55,283 nucleotides of DNA from Planctomycetota bacterium (GTDB lineage Bacteria; Planctomycetota; Planctomycetia; Pirellulales; Pirellulaceae), in NCBI GenBank assembly GCA_027619595.1, contig JAQCHP010000015.1:1-55283 (forward strand), read 5' to 3'. Under the pieces are notes generated by a model. The model had not been told where the DNA came from. It searched no databases and worked only from the letters and a program-made list of their open reading frames with translations. Shown here piece by piece: positions 6,890 to 18,594 of this stretch (the first letter of the stretch is position 1; each line of letters opens with the position of its first letter). The position numbers were made by a program, and so were the translations under genes.

Positions 6890-8518
6890 TCATTTCACTT
6901 GCTCCGCTTCTGACGCGGAAATAACTCCATTCTTGTCGACATCGATCGCTTGGAACTGCTGCTGCGACCCGAGAAACTCACTCCACGACGTATTTCCATC
7001 GCGATTCCGGTCCATCTTGCGAAACCATGTCGGACCCTGGGTTAGCTCACGAATGACCGGTGCCGATCGATCTCGACCCATTCTTCCGGCCATTTCCTGC
7101 AGAAAAAGCGGCGGATTTCCCATCGATACCTTCAATCGATACCGCCCCGACAGCTCATTCGTATCAATCGTCCCATCACCATTTCGGTCCACTTCTCGAA
7201 GCTGCGCTGTCATATTGTGCAACTCACTATGCGTCACTCGACGATCAAGGTCACGATCTAACAGAGCGAACAGCGATTTACTTTCCGTATTGACGGTGAG
7301 GATCATTTGCGTCCGCAACCCGAAACTCAAACGCTGCAGGAACTCCTGCAATTCTGGTCGTTCCACGGTACCACTGCCGTCAATGTCGACCGAAGACAAG
7401 TCGATCGGACCAAGCTCCAATCCTGCGAATTCTTCGGCATTCAATTGCTCGTTCTTGTCTTTATCCGCTACCACGTAACGTTGCAAATAAAACGCTCGTA
7501 CGTCGCTGATTTGGACTCGATTGGCACGAGCCTCGATTTCTAGAGGCACGCCATCCAAGCCCCAGCGCAGGACCGACGTAGGGAGACGAGGCACGCGCGA
7601 TCGAATCGTTTTGTGCTGCCATAAGACAACCGCTTGGGCCGCCGAGTTCTTATGGAACGGCAAATCGATGCGAATCACCGCACAGGGTTGAATGTGTTGA
7701 CAGGCCGTTAATAGCTCGTCTTCTTGAAGAAATCCATCATGGTTGACGTCGTACTGGCCTGCCTCAGGACAAAGCGATTGGAAGATGTTGCAGGCGACGG
7801 TAGAGGACGCGTTCGCTGTCGCTTCACCATAACGTTGAGTCATCTGCTGTTGCCACTCTTGGGGAGAACGGTTGGTTTCGACACGTACAAATGGCAACTC
7901 CCCTGCCGTCTCGGTCGTCGCCGCGCGAACGGCCAACAAAGGGTTATCGAGTGGTTGTAATTCGGCGAGGCTGATGGCTTCATCTTCGTCGTAGTCCGCA
8001 CGAAATAGGTCCGACACGGACTCCGTTTGTTCGGCCAACGACAGGCGGCCATTCGCGTCACGGTCGAGTCGCTCCAACAGACTCATCTCCTCGCGTGTTC
8101 GGTCCTCATCGGTTCGGAGGCGAAATGGCTGGCAGACATGCGTTTCGACTAACTTCGCGAACTCCTGAATCGACAGCCACCCGTCTGCGGGGGCTTGATC
8201 AAAGGCTTCGAGTTGTGCACGGGTCAGGGTCAGTCGTTCAGCCCCTGCCAACTGCCGTACTTGGTCCGCTTCTGCCAAGGAGAGTTGGCTGTTCCGATCT
8301 GTATCGAGTTGACCGAAAAATTCCTCGATCTCGCCACGTACGTGCGAGTTCCACGAAACTCCATCGACATTCACTTGCAGGCAGATCAACCGTGGTTGCG
8401 CGCCGAGAAAAAGGATGTGCTCACCATCGTGCTTCTCAGGTGGAGTGTCTTGATCGACGGCCCACGCGGTGTGAGATTCCATCAGGATGAACATCAGCAC
8501 GATCAACAATAGACGCAT
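6890..8518 (-). CDS. Secreted multi-EF-hand calcium-binding protein
   Basis: About 542 aa from the ATG at 8518, which begins a clean signal peptide (MRLLLIVLMFILMESHTAWA) and has GGAGGG upstream; an in-frame Met at 8599 would remove that signal. About ten EF-hand-like loops run along the protein, including DTDRNSQLSLAE, DRDANGRLSLAE, DVNHDGFLQEDE, DIDGSGTVERPE, DRNGDGTIDTNE, DRNRDGNTSWSE and DVDKNGVISASE. It presumably binds calcium outside the cytoplasm. Such genes are common in planctomycetes next to DUF1549/DUF1553 genes, and here that gene lies just upstream in the same direction (58-base gap), so they are likely one operon. The loop at residues 7-12 positions varies between copies, so some hands may not bind metal. 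Confidence 0.82.
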   Translation of the reverse strand: MRLLLIVLMFILMESHTAWAVDQDTPPEKHDGEHILFLGAQPRLICLQVNVDGVSWNSHVRGEIEEFFGQLDTDRNSQLSLAEADQVRQLAGAERLTLTRAQLEAFDQAPADGWLSIQEFAKLVETHVCQPFRLRTDEDRTREEMSLLERLDRDANGRLSLAEQTESVSDLFRADYDEDEAISLAELQPLDNPLLAVRAATTETAGELPFVRVETNRSPQEWQQQMTQRYGEATANASSTVACNIFQSLCPEAGQYDVNHDGFLQEDELLTACQHIQPCAVIRIDLPFHKNSAAQAVVLWQHKTIRSRVPRLPTSVLRWGLDGVPLEIEARANRVQISDVRAFYLQRYVVADKDKNEQLNAEEFAGLELGPIDLSSVDIDGSGTVERPELQEFLQRLSFGLRTQMILTVNTESKSLFALLDRDLDRRVTHSELHNMTAQLREVDRNGDGTIDTNELSGRYRLKVSMGNPPLFLQEMAGRMGRDRSAPVIRELTQGPTWFRKMDRNRDGNTSWSEFLGSQQQFQAIDVDKNGVISASEAEQVK

Positions 8519-8576
8519 ACGTGTTTCCCGATTTTGACCCTCCGCTATGATCGATTTCGGCGGCCACCGAAGATCT

Positions 8577-10064
8577 TTAGCGATTGAGTACAAACTCACT
8601 ACTGTTCAGCAGTGCCCAAAGTAGGTCACTATAAACCGTTCCCTTTTCACTTGTGTCGGCAGACTTTTCAATTTGCTCACGAACCATCGCTACTTCTTCG
8701 GGATGGGGCAAACGAGACAGGACCGCCAAATAAAGGATCTCCGTTTGATCGGCTTCGGACAGGAACGGAGCATCCAGCGCGCCAAGCAGTGCACTTTCTG
8801 TCAACGTTGTGTCCGCATCGACCATACTTCCGTTCATCAGGGTCAACGCTTGTGCTATCCCCATGCGGTAATCGGTGACTCCAATCGACGGGGATCGGAA
8901 CGAAGCCAAAAATAGCTGTCGCCCCGAGTCCGCGATGCGATTCATACCAAATGTTGGTCCGCTGAAAGAATTGAGTTGCGGCTGACAAACTGCGACGTTG
9001 ATCGAATCGTACAGCTGTTCCGCTGTCATCACTTTCACTTGCATATCGGCAAAAAATTCACGCCGACGTTCGTCATCGGTCGCTGCAGCGGTCGCTTGAT
9101 AGGCTTTGGTACGACAAAGCGTTTGAATCAGCCAACGTTGGTCGTATCCATGTTGTTGGAAAGCGGACGCAAGAGTTTGTAACAGTTCTTCGTGTGGGGA
9201 GGGATTATGTTTTCCCATGTCATCGGGTGGATCAACCAAACCACGACCGAAGAGCAGGAACCAAACGCGGTTCACCGCAGCCTGGGAGAAATAGGGATTG
9301 TCGGGATGCGTCGTCCACTCCGCCAGTTGCTGTCGTCGGGACTGATGAGCGTGATCTGCCGCCTGCCCGCCCGGGAACATTGGCGGAACGATCTCGTCCG
9401 AATCTGGAAGACGTACCTCACCGGTCAACACTTCGCGAAAGCCTGGGACCTGGGACTCTGCGTCCAACGGCTGTAATTGACCAAAAAAAGCTGCGTAGCC
9501 CCAGAAGTCTCGTTGGCTCCATCGATCAAACGGATGGTTATGACACTCGGCACATTGGATCTGAATGCCCAGCAGCGCGCGAGCCGCACTGCCGGCGATC
9601 TGATCGTAGCCAACATTGGCACTGAATCGTTCTCGTAGCCAGGCCTCAAAGCCGGCGGAACTCTGCGATGCAATCACATCTTCTTCCAAAGGGAGCAGGA
9701 AGAGTCGCCACAGATTGGTGAGCCGAGTTGCGTGACTTGGATGCTGGGTCAAGTGATCGACGAGGGCCTCGCGTCGATTGACGTCACGACTGGCCAGGAA
9801 GTCGCGTGCTTCACTTACACGTGGAATACGTCCCAGCTAGTCCAAATAAGCCCGACGCACGAACTGCTCATCGCTGCAAGTCTCGGCCGGACGAATGTCG
9901 GCCGCGGCCCACTGACTCGCCAATAGCTCGTCGACCCTCTTTGCGACTTCTGCACAGCTCTCGGTACGCGTGGCCGGCTCGGCACCAACAGACGTTGGTG
10001 CAAACACCTCGACACAAAAAAGCGACCCGACGCAAAAGAGAAGTATGGTATGTCCCCAGCGCAT
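8577..10064 (-). pseudogene. DUF1549/DUF1553 protein gene broken by an in-frame TAG
   Basis: Read through one stop, the frame gives about 495 aa. It has a signal peptide (MRWGHTILLFCVGSLFCVEV), the DUF1549 start (FVRRAYLD), then TAG at 9839-9837. It continues in the same frame as LGRIPRVSEARDFLASRDVN and into a complete DUF1553 part. AECHNHPFDRWSQRDFW, WTTHPDNPYFSQAAVNRVW and the closing ALLNSSEFVLNR are family hallmarks. Intact homologues usually read AYLDLxGRIP, so a Leu codon (TTG) to TAG change is the simplest explanation. It follows gyrB by 17 bases. The downstream part could be translated from the Met at 9752. Function of the family is unknown; members often pair with DUF1501 genes. Readthrough or a sequencing error are alternatives. 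Confidence 0.8.
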
Positions 10065-10081
10065 ATCGGGTCTCGCTTGTG

Positions 10082-12574
<2,493 letters not shown>

Positions 12575-12638
12575 CTAGTTATCATGGTTGTGTTTATGAA
12601 CAGCAGATGCGTTTCGCTACCAACAACGTTGGCACGTT

Positions 12639-12956
12639 CTACGGAACGGCTGCTACTTTAAAACGAATTTCTTTGATTTGGTGGCTCAAATGCTGGCTTT
12701 GAAGTCGCTTGAGCAGTTCGGACTTGCGGAAGGTAAGTTCTTGCATGAGGACGGAATTCTGCACAAAGATTTCCAATACAGATCGTTTCAACTGTCCGGT
12801 TCGAGTCTGTCGAGCGATCTCTTCACCCACGATTTCACGCCACGAATCATCGTATTGATGATGCGAGAGGACTCTCGCATAACCACGTCGCGCCATCAAC
12901 TGAGATACCACATCGCCCATGCGCTGGGGCGCCCGTCGATTAGGTCTGTCTTCCAT
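12639..12956 (-). CDS. DUF721 (DciA-like) protein
   Basis: A 105-aa protein with the DUF721 pattern: MGDVVSQLMARRGYARVL at the start, W-x-x-IVGEEIARQTRTGQLKRSVLEIFVQNSVLMQEL in the middle and a C-terminal KEIRFKV. DUF721 proteins of the DciA type recruit or load the replicative helicase DnaB in bacteria that lack DnaC. The position between dnaN and gyrB, where recF often lies, fits a replication role. It lies 27 bases downstream of the dnaN stop, so co-transcription from dnaN is likely. Confidence 0.82.
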   Translation of the reverse strand: MEDRPNRRAPQRMGDVVSQLMARRGYARVLSHHQYDDSWREIVGEEIARQTRTGQLKRSVLEIFVQNSVLMQELTFRKSELLKRLQSQHLSHQIKEIRFKVAAVP

Positions 12957-12983
12957 CCGGGAACCTCCCCCTAAAGCTTCGGA

Positions 12984-14135
12984 CTATCCGTCGACCGCTG
13001 CGGTGTTCACCGACTCGGCAACGGAAGCCCTTGAAAGGGGCATGAGTACGTACGCGTATCCGGTATCTGTCGTGCACAGCGCCGCACTTTCTTGGTCCTT
13101 AACACTCAAATGGAAGATGCTATCCAGTTCCAATGCTTTCAGGAATTCTTCCAGGTAGCGATAGTCCAATCGAACGTCGATGGCTGGACCTTCGTAAGAG
13201 ATTGGCATCGGGACGCGACAATTTCCTCGTTCAGCGGTCGACGCCGATAGAATCACCTGCCCTTCCCTAAAATCGAAATCGATTCCACGCGACTCCTGAT
13301 CGGCAACAATGGATGCTTGTCGCAACGACGATAGCAACGTGCCGACGCTGATATCAATGAAATCTCCTTCTCGACCTTTGGGAATCACCATCTCCCATTT
13401 TGGAAAACGCCCTTCCAGCAGTCGGCTAAAAAAGATCGTACCCTTACCACGAAGAATCATTTCATTTTCACGAATGACAAGATGCACATCTTCTGCATCG
13501 CCGAAAATACGCTGCGCCAGATTCATGGCTTTGGCCGGTACGATGGTCATTGTGTGAGGTACTTTTGGAGTTCCCACAACTTCGCACGGGCACTGCAATT
13601 TGGCTAGTCGACGTCCATCGGTGCTTACCGCGTTGATATGTTCGTGGCCCAGTTCCAGTAGAACACCGCCCAAATCATATCGGTTGCTATCCTGACTGGT
13701 AGCGAACAATGTCTTACGGACCAATTCACGGAGCACGGATCCTCGTAGGGAAAAATAACCAGCATCCAGATCATGGCCCTCCAGACGCGGATATTCGCTC
13801 GGGTCATGGATGGGCAGTTGGAAACGGCTCTTGCCAGCGCGTAACTCGACGTTGTTCCCGTCCGATTTCAGTTCGATCGAATCTTCATTTGTCTCCCTCA
13901 GGATTGCACCAAAGCGATCGGCCGGCAGGATCACCACACCAGGCACGTTACACTGAAGCCCATCGACGTCAATGATGATTCCGGTCTCCAGATCGGTAGC
14001 CGACATGGTGCCAATTGGTCCGGTCGCTTCGAAACGAATGTGCTGCAGAATGGGCTTGGGACTTCGCGATGGCAATACGGAAGCGGCGGCTTGAAATGCA
14101 GTCCATAGTCGGTCGCGTTCGCAAAGGATGTGCAT
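12984..14135 (-). CDS. dnaN: DNA polymerase III sliding clamp (beta subunit)
   Basis: About 383 aa from the ATG at 14135, where the protein begins MHILCERDRLWTAFQAAASV like other clamps; the longer open frame to 14297 runs into the AT-rich origin gap and is not coding-like. Recognisable clamp features include PKPILQHIRFEA, GVVILPADRFGAILRE, DLGGVLLELG with ISTDGRRLA-type sequence (NAVSTDGRRLAK), and the closing YAYVLMPLSRA. The protein forms the ring that tethers replicative polymerase to DNA. It sits 404 bases downstream of dnaA on the same strand. Confidence 0.95.
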   Translation of the reverse strand: MHILCERDRLWTAFQAAASVLPSRSPKPILQHIRFEATGPIGTMSATDLETGIIIDVDGLQCNVPGVVILPADRFGAILRETNEDSIELKSDGNNVELRAGKSRFQLPIHDPSEYPRLEGHDLDAGYFSLRGSVLRELVRKTLFATSQDSNRYDLGGVLLELGHEHINAVSTDGRRLAKLQCPCEVVGTPKVPHTMTIVPAKAMNLAQRIFGDAEDVHLVIRENEMILRGKGTIFFSRLLEGRFPKWEMVIPKGREGDFIDISVGTLLSSLRQASIVADQESRGIDFDFREGQVILSASTAERGNCRVPMPISYEGPAIDVRLDYRYLEEFLKALELDSIFHLSVKDQESAALCTTDTGYAYVLMPLSRASVAESVNTAAVDG

Positions 14136-14539
14136 AGGGCTTTTACTTCTTTCTAATATATTATCTTTTAAATTAGTATTGGTAATAAAGGCGACGCTAC
14201 TTATGTCGACATGTCTTAAAAACGGAAAGAGAACGCAAGATAGTGGCCGAAAAATCGCTGTTTCGAAGGATTTGTGGCCGTGGATAACATGTCGCACATG
14301 AGTATGTAGTTACGTCGGTATAAGTCACAGAATGTGTATGGCAACGCGAAGGTGAGGCGAAAATCGGCGATCAACGTCAGGATGAACATGTTTAGGTACA
14401 GGAAAGCGACAACTTATTCACAAGTCGGTAGAGCTACAGAAACGATGCGAAACGATAAAGATCGTGAAACGGGATAAATCAACTTGGACAAGAATACCAT
14501 CGTAGGGCCTTAGGCATCGTGTTGTTAAGCACTGTGTTT
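14136..14539. other. oriC: dnaA-dnaN intergenic gap, candidate replication origin
   Basis: A 404-base gene-free stretch, unusually long for this gene pair. It contains an AT-rich run next to dnaN (TAATATATTATCTTTTAAAT at about 14153-14172), an exact DnaA-box match TTATTCACA at 14414-14422, and a one-mismatch box CGTGGATAA (reverse complement TTATCCACG) at 14279-14287. A partial GGGATAA occurs near 14472. Position beside dnaA plus these elements makes it the best origin candidate in the window; the number of boxes is low. Confidence 0.5.
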
Positions 14540-15745
14540 TTACGCACTGCGGCGTTTTCGCTTTGTAGGGGCCCGGGGTTTTTCTTGGGAAAGACTCAGG
14601 ATTTTTCCGCGCAGCTGTTTGTAGGCGGCTCGCTCGGCAGAATCGAGTGCAGTGAGCTGTTGCATTTTTCGGCATGCATGGAGTACGGTGGAGTGGTCCC
14701 GTCCACCGAAGGCTTCGCCGATCTTTGTGTAACTGGCACCGGTCAGCTCGCGGCAGAGCAACATAGCGAGGCTGCGGGCCAGGACTACGGTGCGGGTTCG
14801 TGAGGCGCTGCGCAATTGGTTGACCGTTAGGTGAAAGTGTTCGGCGTGCGACCGGAGTATTTCATCATTCGTTGGAACGCGAGTCGATCGTTTGTTCATC
14901 CAGGCGGAAAGGAGTTGCGCGAGTTCAGATGTTTCCAAATGTTTGGCAAGGAGTTCGAGTTCAGCGACCGCTCCCCGCAAATTCGGCAAGGTATTTCCAG
15001 CATGATTGGCAATCTTTTCTAAATCCTGCTCACTGCCGTGGAGACCTCGTGCTGCCAATAAGTCGCGAAGGAGTAAAGAACGGGTAGACCGACTTACGCG
15101 ACGCACACTGATGGATGTTCCTCCCATGAGGCGGCTGCTGAGGGTGAACGACAACCACGGAAGTTGCGGCAAGCTTCGATTCGCGGTGACCACGCACTGA
15201 CAGCCCTGCCGCACCATGCGGTCCAACAATAGTTGTAGCTCTTGTTGTGTACTTTCTTTCCGCTGCAGGTGTTGAAGATCTTCCAAGATAAAACATCGGT
15301 ACCGACTAAACTTGGCGCGAAACGCATTGATCTGATTGATTTCGATTGCACAGGCGAGTTCGCGAGCGAAATCAACCGCATTGATGAGGCAACACGATTC
15401 GGGGGACGCATTTTCGAGCCAGCGTGCTATGAGTCCTTGTACGAGATGGGATTTGCCACTGCCTGTCGGCCCATAAAGAACCAACGGATTCCAGTGGTCG
15501 ACCGCCTGTTGCTGTTCGAGCAGTTTCGGCAAAAAATAGTTGGCCAGCGTGCAAATGGACGCGTTTTCAGGACCGGCGAGAAAGTGCATCGAGTCCCAAG
15601 GCAAAGACGTACCGGCAACATTCTGGGCGGCGGCGTTCTGGGTACCGTCATTCTGAGTGCGGCCCAGTCGCGTCTGGGACGGTGCAACCACCGGAATATT
15701 TTCCGCTGGCGGCGATTCGTTCAGTGGGATAACAAAGATATCCAC
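14540..15745 (-). CDS. dnaA: DnaA family replication initiator, divergent
   Basis: A 401-aa AAA+ protein. Walker A is GPTGSGKS at residues 92-99. Walker B is FILEDLQHL at 152-160, where most DnaA proteins read xxxDDIQF. The C-terminal DNA-binding domain has the family signature GRDHSTVLHACRKM (about 352-365) preceded by ARSLAMLLCRELTGASYTKIGEAFG. The N-terminal 60 residues are low-complexity, with no clear domain I, so it is shorter than canonical DnaA (about 450 aa). The Arg-finger region (LSSRLMGG for LxSRFxxG) is also changed. It may be the sole initiator or a paralogue; its place beside dnaN favours a real initiator. The C-terminus is very basic (PTKRKRRSA). Confidence 0.85.
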   Translation of the reverse strand: MDIFVIPLNESPPAENIPVVAPSQTRLGRTQNDGTQNAAAQNVAGTSLPWDSMHFLAGPENASICTLANYFLPKLLEQQQAVDHWNPLVLYGPTGSGKSHLVQGLIARWLENASPESCCLINAVDFARELACAIEINQINAFRAKFSRYRCFILEDLQHLQRKESTQQELQLLLDRMVRQGCQCVVTANRSLPQLPWLSFTLSSRLMGGTSISVRRVSRSTRSLLLRDLLAARGLHGSEQDLEKIANHAGNTLPNLRGAVAELELLAKHLETSELAQLLSAWMNKRSTRVPTNDEILRSHAEHFHLTVNQLRSASRTRTVVLARSLAMLLCRELTGASYTKIGEAFGGRDHSTVLHACRKMQQLTALDSAERAAYKQLRGKILSLSQEKPRAPTKRKRRSA

Positions 15746-15896
15746 GGCACCCGTTGAGACCCAAAAGAGGACGATTTTAATCGCCGGGCGAAAGCCACTG
15801 GCGCAGCCCAGATTCTAGCGTTTTTTCCGCCACAAAGCGAGACGGTCCTGGGGCCTGGTGAGGGTGGGGTCCGGGGTGCAACCGCGGGGTCTCCGA

Positions 15897-17528
15897 TCAA
15901 CCCCTACGGAGAATTTCCACGGCCGCGTTACGGCCGCAGGCCCCCATCACACCGCCACCTGGGTGGCTCGCCGCCCCACATAAATACAGCCCCTCAATGG
16001 GCGAATGATGGTCTGCCCAGCCGGCTACCGGTCGGAACATGTAAAGCTGGTGTGGGTCCATGGCTCCTTGCATGATATTTCCGCCGGTCAACCGAAACGT
16101 CCGTTCAAGATCCAACGGTGTGAGGACCTGTCGATGTAGAATTGCCCCAGGAACGTTCGGCGCGTAACGCGACAAAAGCTCGATACAACGATCACCGAAG
16201 CTCTCTCGGTGCTCGTCCCACGAACCTGCCGCCAGCCGATAGGGCGCATATTGGACAAAAATGGACATGACGTGCTGGCCAGGCGGCGCCAGCGAGTCGT
16301 CGACCGAGCTCGGCAGAGTGATCTCCAGAATGGGATTGGCGCTGGGACGACCATATTTGGCGTCGTCGTAGGCGAGTTCTAGGTAATCCATCGTAGGCGA
16401 AATATGGATTGTGCCACGGTGATAAGCCTGCAGTCCTTTTCCTGGGCTGGCCCGAAATTCAGGCAGCTCGGACAACGCTAAATTGATTTTGGCGCTGGCC
16501 GAAGCATAACTGATCCGCGAAATCGATTCGCGAAAAGTCTCTGGGAGTTCGTTCTGATCCATCAGACGCAGAAAGGTCTGACTTGCATCGATACTGGAGG
16601 CGACCACGTCGGTCCGCAAGAACGAACCGTCGAGCAATTGAACTCCGCGAATCTTCCCCTGTTCGGTGACAATTCGTGATACTTCGGCTTCGCGTTGGAT
16701 TACCACACCCGCTTCCTGGCAAGCCTTTTCCAACGCATCCGCCAGTCCGCCCATCCCCCCACGAACGTATCCCCAGACTCCCCGAGCGCCACCCGCTTGC
16801 CCCATCACATGGTGCAACAAAACATACGCGGTGCCAGGCGAAGATATTGACGCAAACGCTCCGATAATCGCGTCCGTAGCCAACGTTGCTCGCAGCACTT
16901 CCGATTCGAACCATCGTTCCAAAAAAGGTCGTGCTGCACCGGTGACCAACTCAATCGCTTCCGGCACGAGGTTCCCCAGCCGACTCACAGCGCGATACAA
17001 TTCCGCCATTTTTGACGTGTCTCGAATTCGTTTGGCAAATCCGATCTTGCGCCATTCCTTCGGTAGCGGCAGTGGATCGGGGGCGGACTGATTTAATAGA
17101 GGTTCCAGGACTTCCGCCACCTGTTCCAATAGGTGGTTATATTTTGGATATCGATCGGCATCGCGCGGACTAAAGCGGGCAATCTGATCTTGAGACGCTC
17201 GCATGTCGGGCCCTAACAACAACGAGCGGCCATCCAGGAGTGGCGTATACGACGAAGGATTGCGAGGCAATATCGTGAGCCCATGCTGCTTTAGTCGCAG
17301 GTCGCGAATAATGTCTGGTAGGAACAGACTAATCACGTAGGCGGCGGTCGAAACACGAAAACCTGGCCAGAGAGACTCTGTGGTGGCACACCCTCCCAGA
17401 ACATGACGGCGTTCCAACACGCAAACTGATTTTCCCGCTCGAGCCAGATAGGCCGCCGTGACCAGACCGTTATGACCGCCACCAATGACGACACAGTCGT
17501 AGCGGGAATTCGTTGGCGTGTTTTGCAT
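15897..17528 (-). CDS. FAD-dependent oxidoreductase, CrtI/PYROXD2-like
   Basis: About 543 aa from the ATG at 17528, which follows a good GGAGGCTCACAG ribosome site; an in-frame Met at 17564 lies before it. The N-terminus carries the dinucleotide-binding fold (DCVVIGGGHNGLVTAAYLARAG) and ERRHVLGGCA. The C-terminus has the second FAD motif GLYLCGAASHPGGGVMGACG. Length and motifs match the phytoene-desaturase-like group that includes PYROXD2 and carotenoid enzymes. No carotenoid gene is adjacent, so the substrate is unknown. It lies 19 bases downstream of the site-2 protease gene and is probably co-transcribed with it. Confidence 0.85.
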   Translation of the reverse strand: MQNTPTNSRYDCVVIGGGHNGLVTAAYLARAGKSVCVLERRHVLGGCATTESLWPGFRVSTAAYVISLFLPDIIRDLRLKQHGLTILPRNPSSYTPLLDGRSLLLGPDMRASQDQIARFSPRDADRYPKYNHLLEQVAEVLEPLLNQSAPDPLPLPKEWRKIGFAKRIRDTSKMAELYRAVSRLGNLVPEAIELVTGAARPFLERWFESEVLRATLATDAIIGAFASISSPGTAYVLLHHVMGQAGGARGVWGYVRGGMGGLADALEKACQEAGVVIQREAEVSRIVTEQGKIRGVQLLDGSFLRTDVVASSIDASQTFLRLMDQNELPETFRESISRISYASASAKINLALSELPEFRASPGKGLQAYHRGTIHISPTMDYLELAYDDAKYGRPSANPILEITLPSSVDDSLAPPGQHVMSIFVQYAPYRLAAGSWDEHRESFGDRCIELLSRYAPNVPGAILHRQVLTPLDLERTFRLTGGNIMQGAMDPHQLYMFRPVAGWADHHSPIEGLYLCGAASHPGGGVMGACGRNAAVEILRRG

Positions 17529-17547
17529 CTGTGAGCCTCCGCGAAAG

Positions 17548-18552
17548 TCAGTAAGTAACCACAATCAATCCATGGGGCGGAAAACAGAGAACGGGAATCG
17601 CTAGTGAGAAACATCCCAACGCGAACCGCCACCATCCCAAACGAACGCGATCGTCGGACGTCGGCGGATGGTCGGTCCCCATGAGCGTGACCAGTACGAT
17701 CATGAGTGTCCAGATATGTGCCTTCGCCAATACGACAAACACAATGGCCGCTAGAAGGGCAATCCTGGCAAACCAGTGTGCCCAGCGGCCGAACAACGCG
17801 TAGGCGACATGGCCTCCATCCAATTGACTCATCGGGACCATATTCAGCCCGGTGATCAACATACCGACCCAACCGGCCATGAAATAGGCATTAAGTTGAC
17901 TCGTGCGTAACGTGGTGACAATTCCTAAGTCGGGACGGAGTGCCTGGATCATCCAACGAACCAAGAGCGGACAATCGTAGATCTCTCCACCGTGCGGACC
18001 TGGCGATGAATCGAGGCGTAAGATGCCGAGATAGACAATAGGTATTGCTACCACGAGTCCAGCGATCGGACCTGCTAGCCCAATGTCAAAAATCTGTTTT
18101 CGATTGGCCTGATGTGCGCGCATTCCGATGACCGCCCCCATCGTTCCCAACGGCGAAGCAGGAAAAGGGATGAAATACGGGAGACTGGCCGGGATTCGGT
18201 ACCAAAGAGTGGCCAAAAAATGACCCATTTCGTGGGTCATTAAAATGGCCAACACCGAAAACATATAGATCCACCCTTGTCGATAGTGCGAAAACACGAC
18301 TTGTCTCCATGCCACGTCCTCCGCCACCGAGGTCGCTCCCAAAGAGAACTGCGGCTGCCAATAACTAGCCCCCGCCCAAAACGTGGAGAGACACGTCAAG
18401 AAGAACAGCAAGATGGGTAACGCTCGTCGTCGCCGCTGAGGACGCAAGTCCTCTTCCGTCAAGTAATCACCCTCGTTCGCCGGAACGTACGGTGTTGTCT
18501 TAGGGTACGGTACCGAGACGGACGCAATGGTGCTTTCGGGATCATCCTTCAT
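17548..18552 (-). CDS. Site-2 protease family protein (M50)
   Basis: A 334-aa polytopic membrane protein. The zinc-binding motif is THEMGHFLATL in the second hydrophobic segment. The second metal ligand motif is NMVPMSQLDGGHVAYALFG, as in M50 peptidases. Conserved IPFPASPLGTMGAVIGMR follows the first motif. The first 45 residues are polar and cytoplasmic. Family members cut transmembrane segments of regulatory or signal-peptide remnants; the target here is unknown. It is in the same direction as the penicillin-acylase homologue upstream (42-base gap) and the FAD oxidoreductase downstream. Confidence 0.9.
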   Translation of the reverse strand: MKDDPESTIASVSVPYPKTTPYVPANEGDYLTEEDLRPQRRRRALPILLFFLTCLSTFWAGASYWQPQFSLGATSVAEDVAWRQVVFSHYRQGWIYMFSVLAILMTHEMGHFLATLWYRIPASLPYFIPFPASPLGTMGAVIGMRAHQANRKQIFDIGLAGPIAGLVVAIPIVYLGILRLDSSPGPHGGEIYDCPLLVRWMIQALRPDLGIVTTLRTSQLNAYFMAGWVGMLITGLNMVPMSQLDGGHVAYALFGRWAHWFARIALLAAIVFVVLAKAHIWTLMIVLVTLMGTDHPPTSDDRVRLGWWRFALGCFSLAIPVLCFPPHGLIVVTY

Positions 18553-18594
18553 AGGCGGGTAAGGATACCAGACGCACCCAATTCAGGACACCGG

